From assembly GCA_948567375.1 (NCBI GenBank), contig OX419760.1:38998001-39062000 (forward strand): 64,000 nucleotides of DNA, written 5' to 3'. A program made the position numbers and the translations under genes. Below the pieces are notes generated by a model. That model ran no database searches and had not been told where the DNA came from. It saw only the letters and a program-made list of their open reading frames with translations. The DNA is from Lunularia cruciata. Lineage: Eukaryota; Streptophyta; Marchantiopsida; Lunulariales; Lunulariaceae. Numbering within the stretch: the first letter of the stretch is position 1; each line of letters starts with the position of its first letter. This document shows, in pieces, positions 1 to 12,000 of this stretch.

Positions 1-36
1 CTACTTGGATTCTGTCTTTTACATTGGTATCAAAGC
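1..36 (+). repeat. Family 1 5' LTR end and primer-binding site
   Basis: Bases 1-23 end in TTTTACA like the 3' LTR end at 5192. They are followed by TTGGTATCAAAGC (24-36), which closely resembles the plant initiator-tRNA-Met primer site TGGTATCAGAGC with one G to A change. The minus copy at 24370-24382 has the same site with one different base. Confidence 0.85.
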
Positions 37-310
37 AAGAATGGGATGGATGGAATTTATGGACCACCAAATCCACTTCCACCAAACCATTGGGATTTTT
101 GCATCCAAATACTACCCAAGCATTGTTTCACACAATTCATCACCTCACACTTTAAATAAGATTTTATGCATATGATCACCATATTTGAGGAACCCTTGGT
201 GCTTCCGGTTGTAACTTATGGAGAACAGTGGATGTGTTTTTTCTATGTGTTAATAAATTAGATAGATTGGGAGTGGTGTGATAGAGTAGCAACCAGAGCG
301 GCAATACCCA

Positions 311-1160
311 ATGTTATCCTTGCTATGCAGCAATAAATTGAGCACCTTACTCGATTGTTGGATGAACAAGATCTTCAACGACAAGAGCAAGTGGAGAGAG
401 TACCAATTTGAGAAGGAGAAGATTGGATCAGATTCCCTAAACCCAAGGTATTTGAAGGCAAGAATCTTTTGGGTGCAGTGGAGAATTTTGTGTTTGGTTG
501 TGAATGTTACTTGGAAGCTACTAGTCTACAAGACAAGCAAAAACATATTCTCTTGGCTTCTAGCCAATTGGATGGAGTAGCAAAGCTATGGTGGAGATTT
601 CGAGTGGAGCAAGATGAATGAAAAATTGTTGCACCAATCTTGACATGGGCAAATTCAAGAGTGCAATAATTAGTCGGTTCCAAGCCATAAATGCCACACA
701 AGCTGCACGGGATAAGTTGGCAGGGTTGAAACAGATTGGTGCTGTACAAAGTTACATCACACAATTCCAAAACACCATCATGCAAATTCTAGATATATTG
801 GAAGGTGAAGCTCTGGATTGATTTTTGAGGGGCTTGAAGGCAAGAACCAAATTAGAGGTAACCATGCGAGAGCCACAACACTTGGAGGAAGCTATTTGGT
901 TGGCCAAACGATTTGATTCATTAGTGGTAACAACTTGGTCTTGACCTTGACCTCCACAGAGCCTACCAATACACTACGCACAAGTGGAGGAGCAAACATC
1001 AATGGAGATCCATGCCATTCAACAAAGACCACTTAGCACAGTAGATAAAGAGAAACTTTGACAAAATAGTGGTTGTTTTTATTGTCGCCAATTAGGGCAT
1101 CGCATTGCTGAATGTCCACTCAAGAATGGACGACCTCAACAAGTTGTCTAGGTGGAGGTT
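311..1160 (+). pseudogene. Family 1 gag remnant with CCHC knuckle
   Basis: This is the decayed capsid/nucleocapsid region of the element. The piece at 618-821 reads like a retrotransposon gag domain (alpha-helical; YITQFQNTI; continues past a stop as FLRGLKARTKLE). At 1071-1121 the frame encodes CFYCRQLGHRIAEC, a standard C-X2-C-X4-H-X4-C RNA-binding knuckle. A TGA lies just before it in the same frame. Several frames are needed to read through, so it cannot be expressed as one protein. Confidence 0.75.
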
Positions 1161-1289
1161 GTGAAGCAGAATGATCAGGGAAATGAGGAATCCTAGTAGG
1201 AGATTTTGAGCCACCTATTAAGAGCTTGATTAATTCCAATGGGATTGAAGGCTTGACCTATGAAAGTTTGCTTCACTTGCAAGGTACAA

Positions 1290-1572
1290 TATCTAATTGG
1301 GGTTGTAGGATTTTGGTTGATCTGGAAGTTTAGAGAATTGCATGTTTATGCAAGTAGCAAAGGAATTGGGTATTCCTATCAAGCCAATGATTGGAAGTAG
1401 TTTGATGATGGCGGATGGTAGAAAGTGTTCTGCATTCCGCACCTTGCATCTTGTTACCTTCAAGATTGGGAAGGAGTATTTGGAGTGTATGAGGTTTGTA
1501 GTGCCACCTCTACACTATGATATCATTTTGGGTCTACCTTGGCTTGAACATCATAAGGTTCAATTTTATTAG
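1290..1572 (+). pseudogene. Family 1 retropepsin remnant
   Basis: The region reads as a pepsin-like aspartic protease of a Ty3/gypsy polyprotein. The C-terminal part HYDIILGLPWLEHH is the typical ILG-x-PWL motif. The catalytic Asp region at about 1312-1332 is broken: the Asp codon is followed by a shifted frame and an in-frame stop. The catalytic triplet is therefore lost and the enzyme would be inactive. Confidence 0.75.
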
Positions 1573-1999
1573 ACCTAATGCCAAATTCAAGTACAATACC
1601 AAGATATGAATTTCCGATTAGGTTGTCTGGCACCTCTGAGTAAGACACCTAAGAATAGTTAGTCCCAAGATGGGAATTTTGTCAAGAAGGTAGCCATAGA
1701 GCAAACTTGGAAGGGAGATGAGTCCCAAGATTGGAAGTTTTCCAAGAAGGCAACCAGGGAGCAATCTTGGAAGAGAGATGAATCCCTAGAAGGGAAGTTT
1801 GCTAGTAAAGCAGCCATAGAGCAAGCTTTGGAGGAAAATAAGTTAGTATTCGTAGTGTGGATCAAGTAGATTGCACAAGAAAAATCTGCGGAGGGCCGAG
1901 AGCCTCATCAAGCAATGGTTGATCGGATAGTTAAGGAGTTTGCAAACGTGTTTTTGAATGATCTGCCAAAGGGATTACCCTCTGATTGAGGTATGCCCT

Positions 2000-2559
2000 T
2001 CAAGATCAAGTTATTGCCAGGGAGTACTCCAGTGAGTAGACCAATCTATTGGCTCTCACCAAAGGAGTTGGAGTAGTTGCAAACAACACTTACAAAGTTG
2101 TTGGAGAAGGACTTCATATGACATAGTACCTCTCCCTGGGGAGTATTGGTACTATTTGTTCCAAAGAAGGATGGAGGACTTTGTTTCTGTATTGATTATC
2201 GTGGGCTCAATAAGCAAACCGTGAAAGATGCATATCCCTTGCCTTGGATCGATGACTTGCTTGATCAACTAAGTGGAGCATGCTTCTTTTCCAAGTTGGA
2301 TTTTTGTAGCGGCTATTGGCAAATTCCTATTGATACAGAGGATGTGCAAAAGACTGTCTTTCGCACAAGGTATGGGCATTTTGAGTGGAGGGTTCTACCT
2401 TTTGGACTCACTAATGCTCCAATAGTCTTCATGGATCAGATGCATCAGGTGTTAGATGGACTATTGGATCAGTCCGTGGTGGAGTTCTTGGATGATATCT
2501 TAATCTATAGCAAGATAGAGGTAGAACACATGAATCATGTGCGAGAAGTCCTAAGATGA
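2000..2559 (+). pseudogene. Family 1 reverse transcriptase remnant
   Basis: The open part 2146-2559 carries the palm of a Ty3/gypsy reverse transcriptase. Visible motifs are [45 protein letters not shown] and FLDDILIYS, with the two catalytic Asp residues in the last one. Upstream, at about 2010-2145, the thumb-proximal start (PGSTPVSRPIYWLSPKELE) is interrupted by stops. The enzyme would copy element RNA to cDNA, but this copy is broken on both sides. Confidence 0.88.
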
Positions 2560-2579
2560 CTACGATAATGGAAATTTTA

Positions 2580-3345
2580 CTGCAAGAAGTCAAAGTGTGC
2601 CTTCTGGCAGAATGAGGTTACCTTCTTGGGGCATAAGATCTCATCAAAGGGGATCAAGATAAAAGAAGAGAAGATCAAAGCCATTACTGATTGGCCTACC
2701 CCAAAGGATGCTATAGAAGTATGGGCATTCAATGGACTGGCCAGCTTTTACCAATGGTTCATCCACTATTATACTCATGTGGCTGCACCATTGACTGACC
2801 TCTTAGGAAAGAACTAGAGCTTCCAGTGGACCACCAAGCATGAAGAAGCATTCCAAAAGTTAAAGCATATGATGTCTTCAAGACCCATTCCTCAACCATA
2901 TGATCCTCAACTACCTTGTGTGGTTGATTTTAATGCTTCTAACTTTGCAATTGGAGTTGTGTTAGCAATAGGAATTCCCAAATGGACTACATCCCATTGC
3001 CTTTGTGTCTTGCCAACTAAATATAGCTGAAGGAAATTACTCTACTCAAGATCAAGAACAACTTGAAATAGTATATACCACCAAGGTATGGAGGCATTAT
3101 CTCTTGGGGAAACAAGTAATCATGCAAATTGATCACAAGCCATCATTGTAGACCCTACACTTGGAGCACATGAAGAGTTGACATCATCAATGGGAAGAGC
3201 AACTCCAATTGTTTGACATCAAACTTGAGTACAAACTAGGTTGGTTCCACGTCATCCCTGATGCTCTATCACAACGACTTGATTTGAAGGCTCTTCTTCT
3301 CATCACGGCAGCAATTATGACGGTGTCAATTGACCCCAAGGTCCA
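2580..3345 (+). pseudogene. Family 1 connection and RNase H remnant
   Basis: The part at 2626-2817 is the reverse-transcriptase thumb/connection segment (GHKISSKGI, then FNGLASFYQWFI, then APLTDLL). After a stop, the next 500 bases contain decayed RNase H. A CVVDFNASNFAIGVVL strand carries the first catalytic Asp position, and a later QIDHKPS segment resembles TDHKSL. Frameshifts separate the pieces. Confidence 0.75.
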
Positions 3346-3439
3346 TAATGAGTTTTGATTAGCTCTACAATAAGATCCCTTCTTCTGAATGGTACATGGT
3401 TGTCTGATCACATGTGATAAGGAGTAAAACACCTTCTCC

Positions 3440-4396
3440 TTCGAGGAAGGTCTTCTATTTCATGCGGACCAGATCTATGTTCCAGCCAAAGGTGATCTTC
3501 AACTTGTGTGCCTTCAAGAAGCCCATTATTCACCAATAGCTAGTCACATGGGAGTGGACAAGACCTTGGGCACCCTCCAATGCCAATGGTGGTGGCACAA
3601 CATGACACGAGATGTTTGGGACTTTGTCCGATCATGTGAGAGTTGTCAACATAACAAGGCCAATAACCAGAAGCCGAGTGGACTCCTTCAGCCATTTCCC
3701 ATTCCAACTACTTGTTGGGAACATGTGAGCTTAGATCTCATCACCTCCTTACCCAAGACACAATAAGGTCACACAACAATTGTGGTGTTTGTGGATAAGC
3801 TTAGTAAGCAAATCCATTTGGCACCAATGGTTGATACTATGGATGCTCCAACCTTAGCGCAACTCTACTTTGATAATGTCTTCAAACATCATGGGATGCC
3901 ACGTGTACTCATCTCCGACCGTGATCTTTGCTTCACCGGAAAGTTTTGGCAAGCACTCTTCCAGCTACTTGGCACCAAGCTTGCTTTGTCCATAGCCTAT
4001 CATCCTCAAACTGATGGACAAATTGAATGTGAAAATCGCACCTTGGAAGATATGCTTCATGCCTTCATCAACATTCACCATACCAATTGGGATCAATGTC
4101 TTGCAGCTACGGAGTTTGCATACAATAATTTTGGCCAAGATCCGCTTGTCCCAGATCCTCTTCTTGCTCCTCCTCCGTCTCAAGTCCCTCATACTTCAAC
4201 CTTCTTGACCACCATCTCCAAATCTCTCCAACAAGCCAAATATCACCTCCTTGTTGCTCAGAATCGTCAAAAACAATATGCAGACCATCATTGTTGTGAT
4301 CTCACCTTTGAAGTTGGTGATAAAGTTATGTTATCCTCTAGTAATCTAACCTCCCACTTGCTACCCAAGTTTGTAAACTTGCCCCTAATTGGATAG
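3440..4396 (+). pseudogene. Family 1 integrase remnant
   Basis: There are two open pieces. The first (3506-3766) holds the HHCC zinc domain: HYSPIASHMG, then CESCQHNK. The second (3782-4396) holds the catalytic core, with a D in FVDKLSKQ, a D in ISDRDLCF and an E in DGQIECENRTLED, and is followed by the C-terminal barrel start EVGDKVMLSS. One stop (TAA near 3765) splits the two. The enzyme would insert cDNA into the genome. The core residues are kept, but the gene is interrupted. Confidence 0.88.
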
Positions 4397-4770
4397 GACC
4401 TTTTGATATCACCCAAATTGTCTCTCCTATTGCTTATCAACTTGCCTTGCCTTGTCATATGCACATCCATCCTGTCTTTCATGTTTCCAAGTTGAAACCC
4501 TTTGTTCCTAACCCCTCTTCTTTCTCCTCTTGAGTCCAACCTCCTCCTCTCCCTATCCCTATCAATGATCATGAGGAGTATGAAGTTGATTGTATCCTTG
4601 CATGTCACCACATCCAACTAGGACACCCTAACATATGGAGTACAAGGTCCTTTGGAAAGGGTACCCCCTTCATGACGCCACATGGGAACCTCTTTCTCAT
4701 CTCCAAAATGCACAAATGGCCATCTAGGAGTTTGAAGCCTTAATGGCAACGAGGACGTCACCAACTAGCG
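4397..4770 (+). pseudogene. Family 1 integrase C terminus and chromodomain remnant
   Basis: After the integrase stop the frame continues as a typical chromovirus tail (HVSKLKP). It then becomes a chromodomain: EEYEVDCIL in one frame, and VLWKGYP, DATWEPL and EFEAL in another after a one-base shift near 4640. The aromatic cage positions (Y, W, W) are recognisable. In chromoviruses this domain targets integration to histone-marked chromatin. One TAG lies just before EFEAL. Confidence 0.75.
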
Positions 4771-4781
4771 GTGGGGGAATA

Positions 4782-5192
4782 TGTAACAATATGGAGTTTA
4801 GCGACATAGTAAGTAAGGCTAACGAAGTAGAGAATAAGCCAAATTAGCCTAGAATATTCCAAAAGCATCTAGGAAGCTTCTTGGGAAGCTTCCCGACTAG
4901 TTAACTTGCGCTCCAAGCAGGTAGCTTCTAGAAGCTTCTAACTAGCTTAGCTTACACGCCAAGTAGGCGGCTTCTAAAAGGAATCTTCTTGAGAAACTTC
5001 CTAGTAAACTTGGCTTGCACTCTAAGAAAGCAGCTCAAGGAAGCTTCTTGAGAAGCTTCTCAAGGGCCTTGTATGCTACCCATAAATACCAAAGCCTAAG
5101 CTCATGCTAGGCATTCGGAGTTTTCCCTCATTCAAGTATCCCAATGTGAGTTTCCATTCTCCTATTTCTCTCCTTGAATTTGGTCTTTTACA
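4782..5192 (+). repeat. Family 1 3' LTR
   Basis: The LTR starts TGTAACAATATGG after a purine tract (GCGGTGGGGGAATA) and ends CTTTTACA. The same sequence, inverted, forms the LTR at 24383-24814. It is rich in short direct and palindromic AAGCTTC/GAAGCTT motifs (about 4870-5070), an internal mini-repeat of the U3 part. A TATAAATA-like box lies near 5090. Confidence 0.85.
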
Positions 5193-5989
5193 TGACTATT
5201 GTAGAACCATCCTTTATCTCTATATAAATAATATCTTTCAATTACTTTTTAAATATCATAATAGCACATACATGCACAAATGGGTGTTACATTTACCCTT
5301 GGACTAAAATTTCACTTTGTCCTCAAAGTGAAAGTGTCTCTACCTTCTATGATACATCTTCACCTTATTATGGTTAATCCTATCAAAGTATCTTCTTCCT
5401 TACTCCTTGAGATCATATGTGTAATTGCCTCTACATCTTCTCCACTATGAAAGGTCCAAAGTATCTAGGCAAAAACTTCTTTTGCACTCTCTTGAATCAA
5501 ATGGTATCAAACAACATTACCCAATTACCTTCTTTAAAAGGGTTCACCTTGTTCTTGCCTTGCCTCTTGTCATAGCTCTCCTTTTGTTTCCTTTGGGCTT
5601 GCTCTACTTGAACCATAACAATTGCTCTTGCCTCTTCCAATTCCATGAGTTGATCATTCCTTGACTTCTCTGCATCACCTCCTTGTGCTTTCTTCAATCT
5701 CTTATGAATGCTTTGGAAGGTAGGAAAATCAAAGTGAATAGATAAGGTAGACTCAATACCATATACCAATTGAAATGGAGAGTATTTGGTGGAAGTCTTC
5801 ATGGTTGTCTTGTATTCCCACAAAATTGCATGACTCCTCTTGTCTCAATGATGTTTAGCCCTCTCCATTTCTGCATCTTTGGTCAACATCATGCACAAGG
5901 TCTAATTGGTTCTCTTTACCAAGCCATTGGAATTTGGCTTATAGGATGTGGTTACTCTATGTGTGATAGAGAAATGTTGTAGCATGGCT
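5193..5989 (-). mobile_element. Inverted family 2 scrap (LTR end, PPT and integrase)
   Basis: Read on the minus strand this is the 3' part of a family 2 element: the end of integrase (about 5989-5497, including WEYKTTMKTSTKYSPFQLVYG), the tail, the purine tract at about 5300 and the first 100 bases of the LTR (5291-5193). It matches 53200-53990 of copy B. The left end abuts the family 1 LTR and the right end is cut exactly where the plus-strand family 2 LTR starts at 5990. The order suggests a family 2 element nested into an older inverted one. Confidence 0.85.
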
Positions 5990-6679
5990 TGTAACACGTA
6001 TTTGTGCATGTGTGTGGTATTGTGATATTTAGCTTGGTATTACAAGTACTTGAGAGATGTTATTTATATAAAGATAAAGGATGGTTCTACATTAGTCATG
6101 ATTAGTTAAAGTTAGTCATAGCTAAGATAGAGAGGACCTTACAATAGAGGAAGTGGAAAAGATGAGCACCACTATTTTGGATTCTAGTGTGTTGGCTTAG
6201 TATTATTCCTAGGTTTTTTGCTTTGAGGATAGAGTTGAGAACTCTTGGACCCGTAAGCCTTTTTGTTTTGGATTCTTCTATAGTCCAAAGATAGTGCATG
6301 TGAAGGAATCCTTGACTTAGTGGTTGGGTCAAGATAAGACCATATGTTTAAGAGAATATTCCCATGAGTATGGATATTCCTTTAGCTTTTTGACTTTATT
6401 TGACTTTAGCCTAGTAACTTGAGTTACTCTAGTAATTATTAACTTTGGTGTGTAACTTTTTCACAAGTATATAAAATAGGGGTGAGGAGGCACTCATCAT
6501 CCTTTCATTTGCAACTATCTCTCTCTCATTGAGTTCTCTAGTGAGCAATGTCTTGAGTCTTGGAGTTTTAGCCTTTGAGGAGTATGATTAAGTTGGGGTT
6601 CTTTGCCTTCTTAGTCCATGGTGCGCTACCACAATAGCCATCAGGGGTTCATCTTGAGTGAGAGACAAGCCGGCTCACA
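5990..6679 (+). repeat. Family 2 LTR, copy A 5' LTR
   Basis: It begins TGTAACACG and ends GGCTCACA, with the same length class (about 690 bp) as the LTRs at 46797 and 53889. It is followed at once by a primer-site-like sequence TTTTTGGTTTTGTTGCTGAGAC (6680-6701). That corresponds to the better-kept TTTTTGGTTCCGTTACCGGGAC in copy B. Confidence 0.88.
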
Positions 6680-6701
6680 TTTTTGGTTTTGTTGCTGAGA
6701 C

Positions 6702-7524
6702 TTCTCTAGAAGGCAAGTTAATGTTCCGCATACAATTCTATATTAGACAGAAGGAGACTATGAGAGCTCACTTGGAGAGGAGAGGGTTGAACTTATGTTT
6801 CAGAACCAAGACCCATTTTTTATACCTTGTAGTTCATTATGATGTCTTTGAGGTGATTTTTTACATCTTATACACATGAGAGGATTCAGAGAGATTGTGT
6901 GAGGTGGATAGCAAATTTTGGAGATTATGTGATTTTGGGTAAAATCTCAAGTTTGAGATCTAGACTTGAAATTTCTACACATGATAGCTCGGGCTATCTT
7001 TCAGTAAGCACACTTGAAATTATTGTGGGAGCTACTATGCACACAGAGCTGGAATTTAGGGTAGTTGATAGGGTAAACTGCTCTTGCAACTGCATGCTCT
7101 TTGGAAAATTGTACAAAATTTGCCATTTCTTCAATTTTTGATGGATTTTTCTGAAAATTTCCAAGAGAATTGAATGCATTGCATCCTACCTTTTGGCACA
7201 AAAATTAGATATAGATTGTTCTTGTGCAAAGAGTTATGACTATTTAAAGTGAAGGGTGTGGTTTTTAGACCAAATCTAAAATATGTGTGTTGAATAGAAA
7301 GGTACCTAGGTCAAATGGCTGCATGAAAAGATCTGAAATTTTGCAAGGAAGGACGCCTTGGAGTTGTGATCAATTGGACAAAGTTTCAAAGGAGTGTGAC
7401 AAACAGTTGAAAGATTTGAGTGACATTGTGAGGAAGGGTCACTTCTATAGAGTTGAGATCTCATGCATGAAGAGTGTGAGAGCAACAAAAAACATGTTTG
7501 AGTGTTTAGACTCATCTTGGGAAC
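6702..7524 (+). other. Family 2 copy A leader, no intact gene
   Basis: This corresponds to 47511-48390 of copy B. Near its start it encodes a short acidic/basic helix (MRAHLERRGLN, altered from copy B). The rest is broken in all frames. It may be the decayed N-terminal half of the extra ORF that follows. Confidence 0.5.
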
Positions 7525-7994
7525 ATGGAAGGTCACCAAGAGTGTAAATTGAGGTTATGTAAGGTTCCCCAAGGGTTTGAGGTGACTGTAGGGATAGATT
7601 TGAGGAAAATAGAGTTTAGAATAGAATTTGGAGTGTTTAGAGGATCCAAAAACCTACACCACTTGGAGGAAAGAGTGAGTCTAAGTGATTTTTATGTAGA
7701 AAGAAGGTACATAAGGCAAGTTCACGTCCATTGACCTTTGAGAGCAAGAGATTGAGAGAAAGGAGAGGCTTACTTGACTTGGATTTGCATGTTGGACCTT
7801 CTTCACCAAGATTGGTAGGGAGAAGATGTAAGACCAAGGAGTTGTGTGAGGTTTGTGGAGTGGAAGGACTTCCAAAAGAACATGAATGTAGTGGAATAAA
7901 AGCAATTTTGGAGACTCTAGTAAAAGATCTTGGAGAGAGTCTTAGTACAACTACAAAAGTACTATCACCTTCATCAGCTAGTTCTCAAGATTAG
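7525..7994 (+). pseudogene. Family 2 extra pre-gag zinc-finger ORF, copy A
   Basis: This is the counterpart of the ORF at 48394-48810. The first module (CCHC) is ruined: the first Cys codon region is a stop and the last Cys is Arg. The second module CEVCGVEGLPKEHEC (about 7846-7890) is kept, as is the C-terminal serine-rich end SSASSQD. A frameshift near 7730 splits it into 7525-7734 and 7731-7994. In this copy the frame is open further upstream than in copy B, so the original protein was probably longer. Confidence 0.65.
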
Positions 7995-8163
7995 TGATGG
8001 AGATAATCTTTCGACTTATGGATAAACTATACATGAGAGTTTATCCTAGGATGTACTCTCAAATGACATTAGTCATGTACATACTCTATTAGTTATAGAG
8101 TGAAGGAAAAGAAAAGAGAAAAAAAAGAATTTTGAGAGAAAAGAAAGATAATGAGGGGTTAAG

Positions 8164-9021
8164 ATGGGGAAAATTCCAGCTTTCTTTGGCAAGGATGGAG
8201 AATATGTGGAGGCCTTTGGGAGAGACTTCAAGAGAGATTGCATAGGAAAAATGAGAGGAGGAAGAATGATTGGGCTCCATTATTACTAAATTTCTTTGAA
8301 GATTCAACACTTACATGGTATGAGTCAAAATACCAAAAGAGCGAGAGAGGAGAGATAAGCAAGAAGAGTCTTGGGAGAGTTTGACTTCAACTCTCATTGA
8401 GAACTTTCTTCCAAATGAGAGTTATGAGAGATTGATGAGTGAGGTTACCTTTCTCAAACAAGGAGATGGAGAGAAACTAAAAGTCTATTTAGAAGAGAGG
8501 TGAAGTTGGAGTCCAAATTTTGCATAGTGTTGAGGAAGGGTGGGATGATGTAGAGACTAATGTGATTGTCATAGGAGCTATGCTTATCAAGAATTTTGTA
8601 GGAGGGTTGAGACCACAAATTAGAAGCAAAGTGAGATATGAGAAACCTTCTTCCAAGGCTGAAGCTATCAAGATCACAATTCATATGGAAGAGAGTTTGG
8701 AAGGGGCTGAGAGAGATTTGGTGTTGAAGGAGGTTATGAATACTCCTCAAGGTTACAAGTATGGTGGAACTTCTGATACTTTGGTGGCAAGGGTTGCACC
8801 ACAAGTAGTAGTTGTTCCAATTCTTGCACCTCTACCAAAGGATCTATTTCAAACCATCACAAAACAACTTGCAGATCTCAAGATCAATGTAGTGCAACTA
8901 TGGGAGAAGAGAGAAGTGGATCAGAATGTGGGGTGAGGACCTAGGAGTTATGGAAATTATCCATATAGAGGAGGCCAACCAACCAGAAATTTCAATGAGA
9001 GAAAATGTTTTGGTTGTGGAG
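8164..9021 (+). pseudogene. Family 2 gag, copy A (5' part)
   Basis: It starts ATGGGGAAAATTCC (MGKIPAFFGKDGE). Helical capsid sequence follows, then TITKQLADLKINVVQLWEKREVDQNVG (8520-8936), all matching copy B. Stops and shifts occur around 8290-8520 and at 8934. The solo LTR of family 4 has landed inside the zinc-knuckle codons (CFGCGG); the knuckle continues at 12809. Confidence 0.8.
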
Positions 9022-12000
9022 TGTGACAACCCGGCAAATATCACTTTTGTAGTAATTGGGTAAGTAAAGTTTGTTCCCATAGAGATACTAGTCAGAGTTG
9101 GTCAAATACAAAGTCAAAGTAACACTTGCAGTTCTTCTTGGTTGCGTCTTTAATCTCTCAGGTAGAAACCACACCCAGAAGAGAGTAACAAGCACTGACT
9201 TGCAGTCTTGTCACGAATTCATACTCCTTAATCACAACTCCATCAATTCTTTCCAAACAATCTTGATTGTGATGATTTAGGCTTTCCCAAAAATGGCACT
9301 TCATTGCAAAAAAACTTCATCTCAAAATTGTGTTCCACCCCTCCACTAAAGGCACAACTTCCTCAATCAAAATTGCTTCACATCAACCTCGCACTGCACT
9401 CACAAATGCAGAATACTACCAATACTACAATTCCTCTTAGATCTGTCAAGGCATTGCTCCAATTGCACTTCACTTAGGATCAAACACACAAAATGAAGAT
9501 AAAGGCTATGGAATCCAACATCCAACCAGCACATTGACTTGCACTTCAAATTTCTCCACACACTCACAAACACAAACACAAACACAAAGTTGATACTTGG
9601 AATCAAGCTTAAGCGACAAGCACTGCTTCACAACACTTTGCTTTATCTATTCTCAGAATTATGAGCACTGAACAACATGATACTGCGAATGCCACTCTTA
9701 AATAGTGAAGCAATTGATAGTTATCTTCCTAATGTACCTCTTCCTAATGACTCTACAAACCTGCAGATCCAAAATGACAATGCACCTCGTCGTATCTGCC
9801 TATTCAAATCTCAAATTGGTTTCTAATCCGATCCGATGTCTACTTCTTCCTCGACTTTCAAACCCAATCCCAAAGTAACTGTTCTTCCTACTACTTTGTC
9901 CTCAGGTTTCATAACTCCTACATCCTCTACCAGATCTAACAATTCTCTTTCCTGATATGAAATTTCACTAGTGGGTAATCTATCTAACTCCTTATCTGCT
10001 GACCCACTCTTCTCTATTGTCTCCAATGGTAACTCCAAAGACATCTATACTCCTACTTCATGTACTTCGGGTTTTGCTCTAACATCTTTCCGATGTTTAT
10101 CGATCTCTAATTGCACTAGATCTAATCTAATTGTGATATTGTCTTCGACTTCCAATATCTTTGTATCTACCCGAGTTTTGAGACTAATTAACAAAGCATT
10201 CAAGTCTATATCCTTCACATGTCTCCTCCTCGTCTCTTGCACCAACAACTTCAACTCATGCAGCCTTGTCTCTTCAATACGAACACTGGCCTCTGTACTC
10301 AACATCACATTCATCCTGATCACGATCTCCTTCAATGGCTCCAATCTCATCTTCCTTTCACGCTCCCGATCTGCAAGCCAATCTTCCCTATACATTGCCA
10401 ACTTTGCCTCAAACTTGGCTTTCACAGTTTCTTTCTCCTTCTCCTTCTATACAATCCTCTCCTCCTAATTACGAAGTAACTCTTGTAATCGTTCTTCTTC
10501 CCTATATCTCATTGTCAACTCCCGTTGCCATAGTTGCTTCTTCTCTTCTACACTCTCCATCACTCTATTGAGTTCTTGTTCCTTCTTTGCTACCCTTGCC
10601 ATAGCATGGATAATTTCTAGTCTTGAATCAACAAACTGTTGCTTCAAGATTTTGTACTTTGCTACTTGTCTCTCCCTTGCTATGTCACTCTTCTTCACAA
10701 GGTCTTCTCGATACCTTGCTTCTCTCTTCAAGTCCTCAATAACTTGACTCTGTACTACTACATCCCCTCGCAGTACTTCCCTTTCTTCCTTGCCTCGGGT
10801 TATACTCTTCTTCAACTCCGAGTTCTCTTCTTCCAATCTTGCCAAAACCTGCAACACAGTCTTCACCTCCGGACATGTTGACTGCATCTCCTTCTTCTTG
10901 TGCTCCAACTTCACCAACAACGGGCACACATTTTCTCCCAGGTACTCCACTCCATCACTTGCACCTACTTCCATCTACGTAGAGATCTCCTTCTTTACCT
11001 CTTATTCTCTTGATACTCGCTTTCTTCTCTGCAGTCGTCATATTGGAATAGATGCTTCACTTCCCGAGCTAGCATTTGCTTCTTCCCTTGCCTTGCTCGG
11101 ACCCGCTTCACACTTCGCCTTGCGTCTCGACCAAACTTCCCTATGGATCATAATCTTCTTCACGTCTGGCTTGGGTACCTCATCCTCCAACTTCACATTA
11201 TTTTCTTCCCCGAGCTCCACCCAAACCTCTTCTTCTTCAACAGTAGGTACCAACGTCATCTCCCCACCTTTATCACTATTGCTACTCTTATCCCCACTTT
11301 GCAGCATGAGCTTCGGTTCTTCCTCGTGTTCCGAATCTTTGGACTTGCACTCGGCTTCGCCTTCCGAGTCTTCTTTTGATGATGCGATCACCACTATGCC
11401 TCTCCTCGGGTTTCCTCTCCTGGTCTTCCGAGGTCTTGTCTTCTCCACATCTTCACCTTCTCCTTGTCGACTTTGCTTCTTCAACTTTGGGGTACTCACT
11501 TCTACCTCCACGCTCTTGCCCGTCTGCGCGTAGTTCTCATCCGTCCTTTGGATTTGAAGAATATATTGTTGCTCCTCCGCGTCAACTTCTCTTCTCAAGT
11601 CGGGATGGAAGTGAGACACCATTCTGCTACGCTCTGCTAAATTGAGCAAATTCAACCCGAGGTAGAAATGTGTTGCAAACGGCACGACGTAGTGGAGGCA
11701 ACTTATCCCGCAAATTCCACACCTTCTGTCTCGTCCTCCGATGGAAGCACCTCGTCCAATTGATAGGTTCTCCTGCAAACATCTTATGGAAGAACACCGC
11801 TTAGTGTTTCATCACATAAGTCATTCTCTCCGGCTTCAGGATTGCCATGAGAGCACTCACGATCCCTCTCTTCAATGGATCTTTGTAACTCTTGACCTTA
11901 TACCCATTCTTTGTTCTCTTCAAAGAGAAGGCATTCCTCACTTCTTGGGTTTCTTTGGCTACCTCTCCTTTCCCCAAGAATGTGGCACCCTGCTCCACGC

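Larger units (their letters stand above)
1..5192 (+). mobile_element. Family 1 chromodomain Ty3/gypsy retrotransposon, decayed
   Basis: This is an almost complete plus-strand LTR retrotransposon. The order is end of 5' LTR, primer site, gag with zinc knuckle, protease, reverse transcriptase, RNase H, integrase, chromodomain and 3' LTR. That order, with integrase after RNase H and a chromodomain at the C terminus, is that of the chromovirus branch of Ty3/gypsy. Every coding part is broken by stops and frameshifts, so the copy is dead. The 5' LTR is cut by the window edge. An inverted scrap of family 2 abuts the right end. Confidence 0.9.

Noticed and set aside
10790-11533. 247-codon plus-strand ORF
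   Set aside because: It is Ser/Leu/Phe-rich mirror of the Lys/Glu-rich minus-strand coiled-coil ORF.
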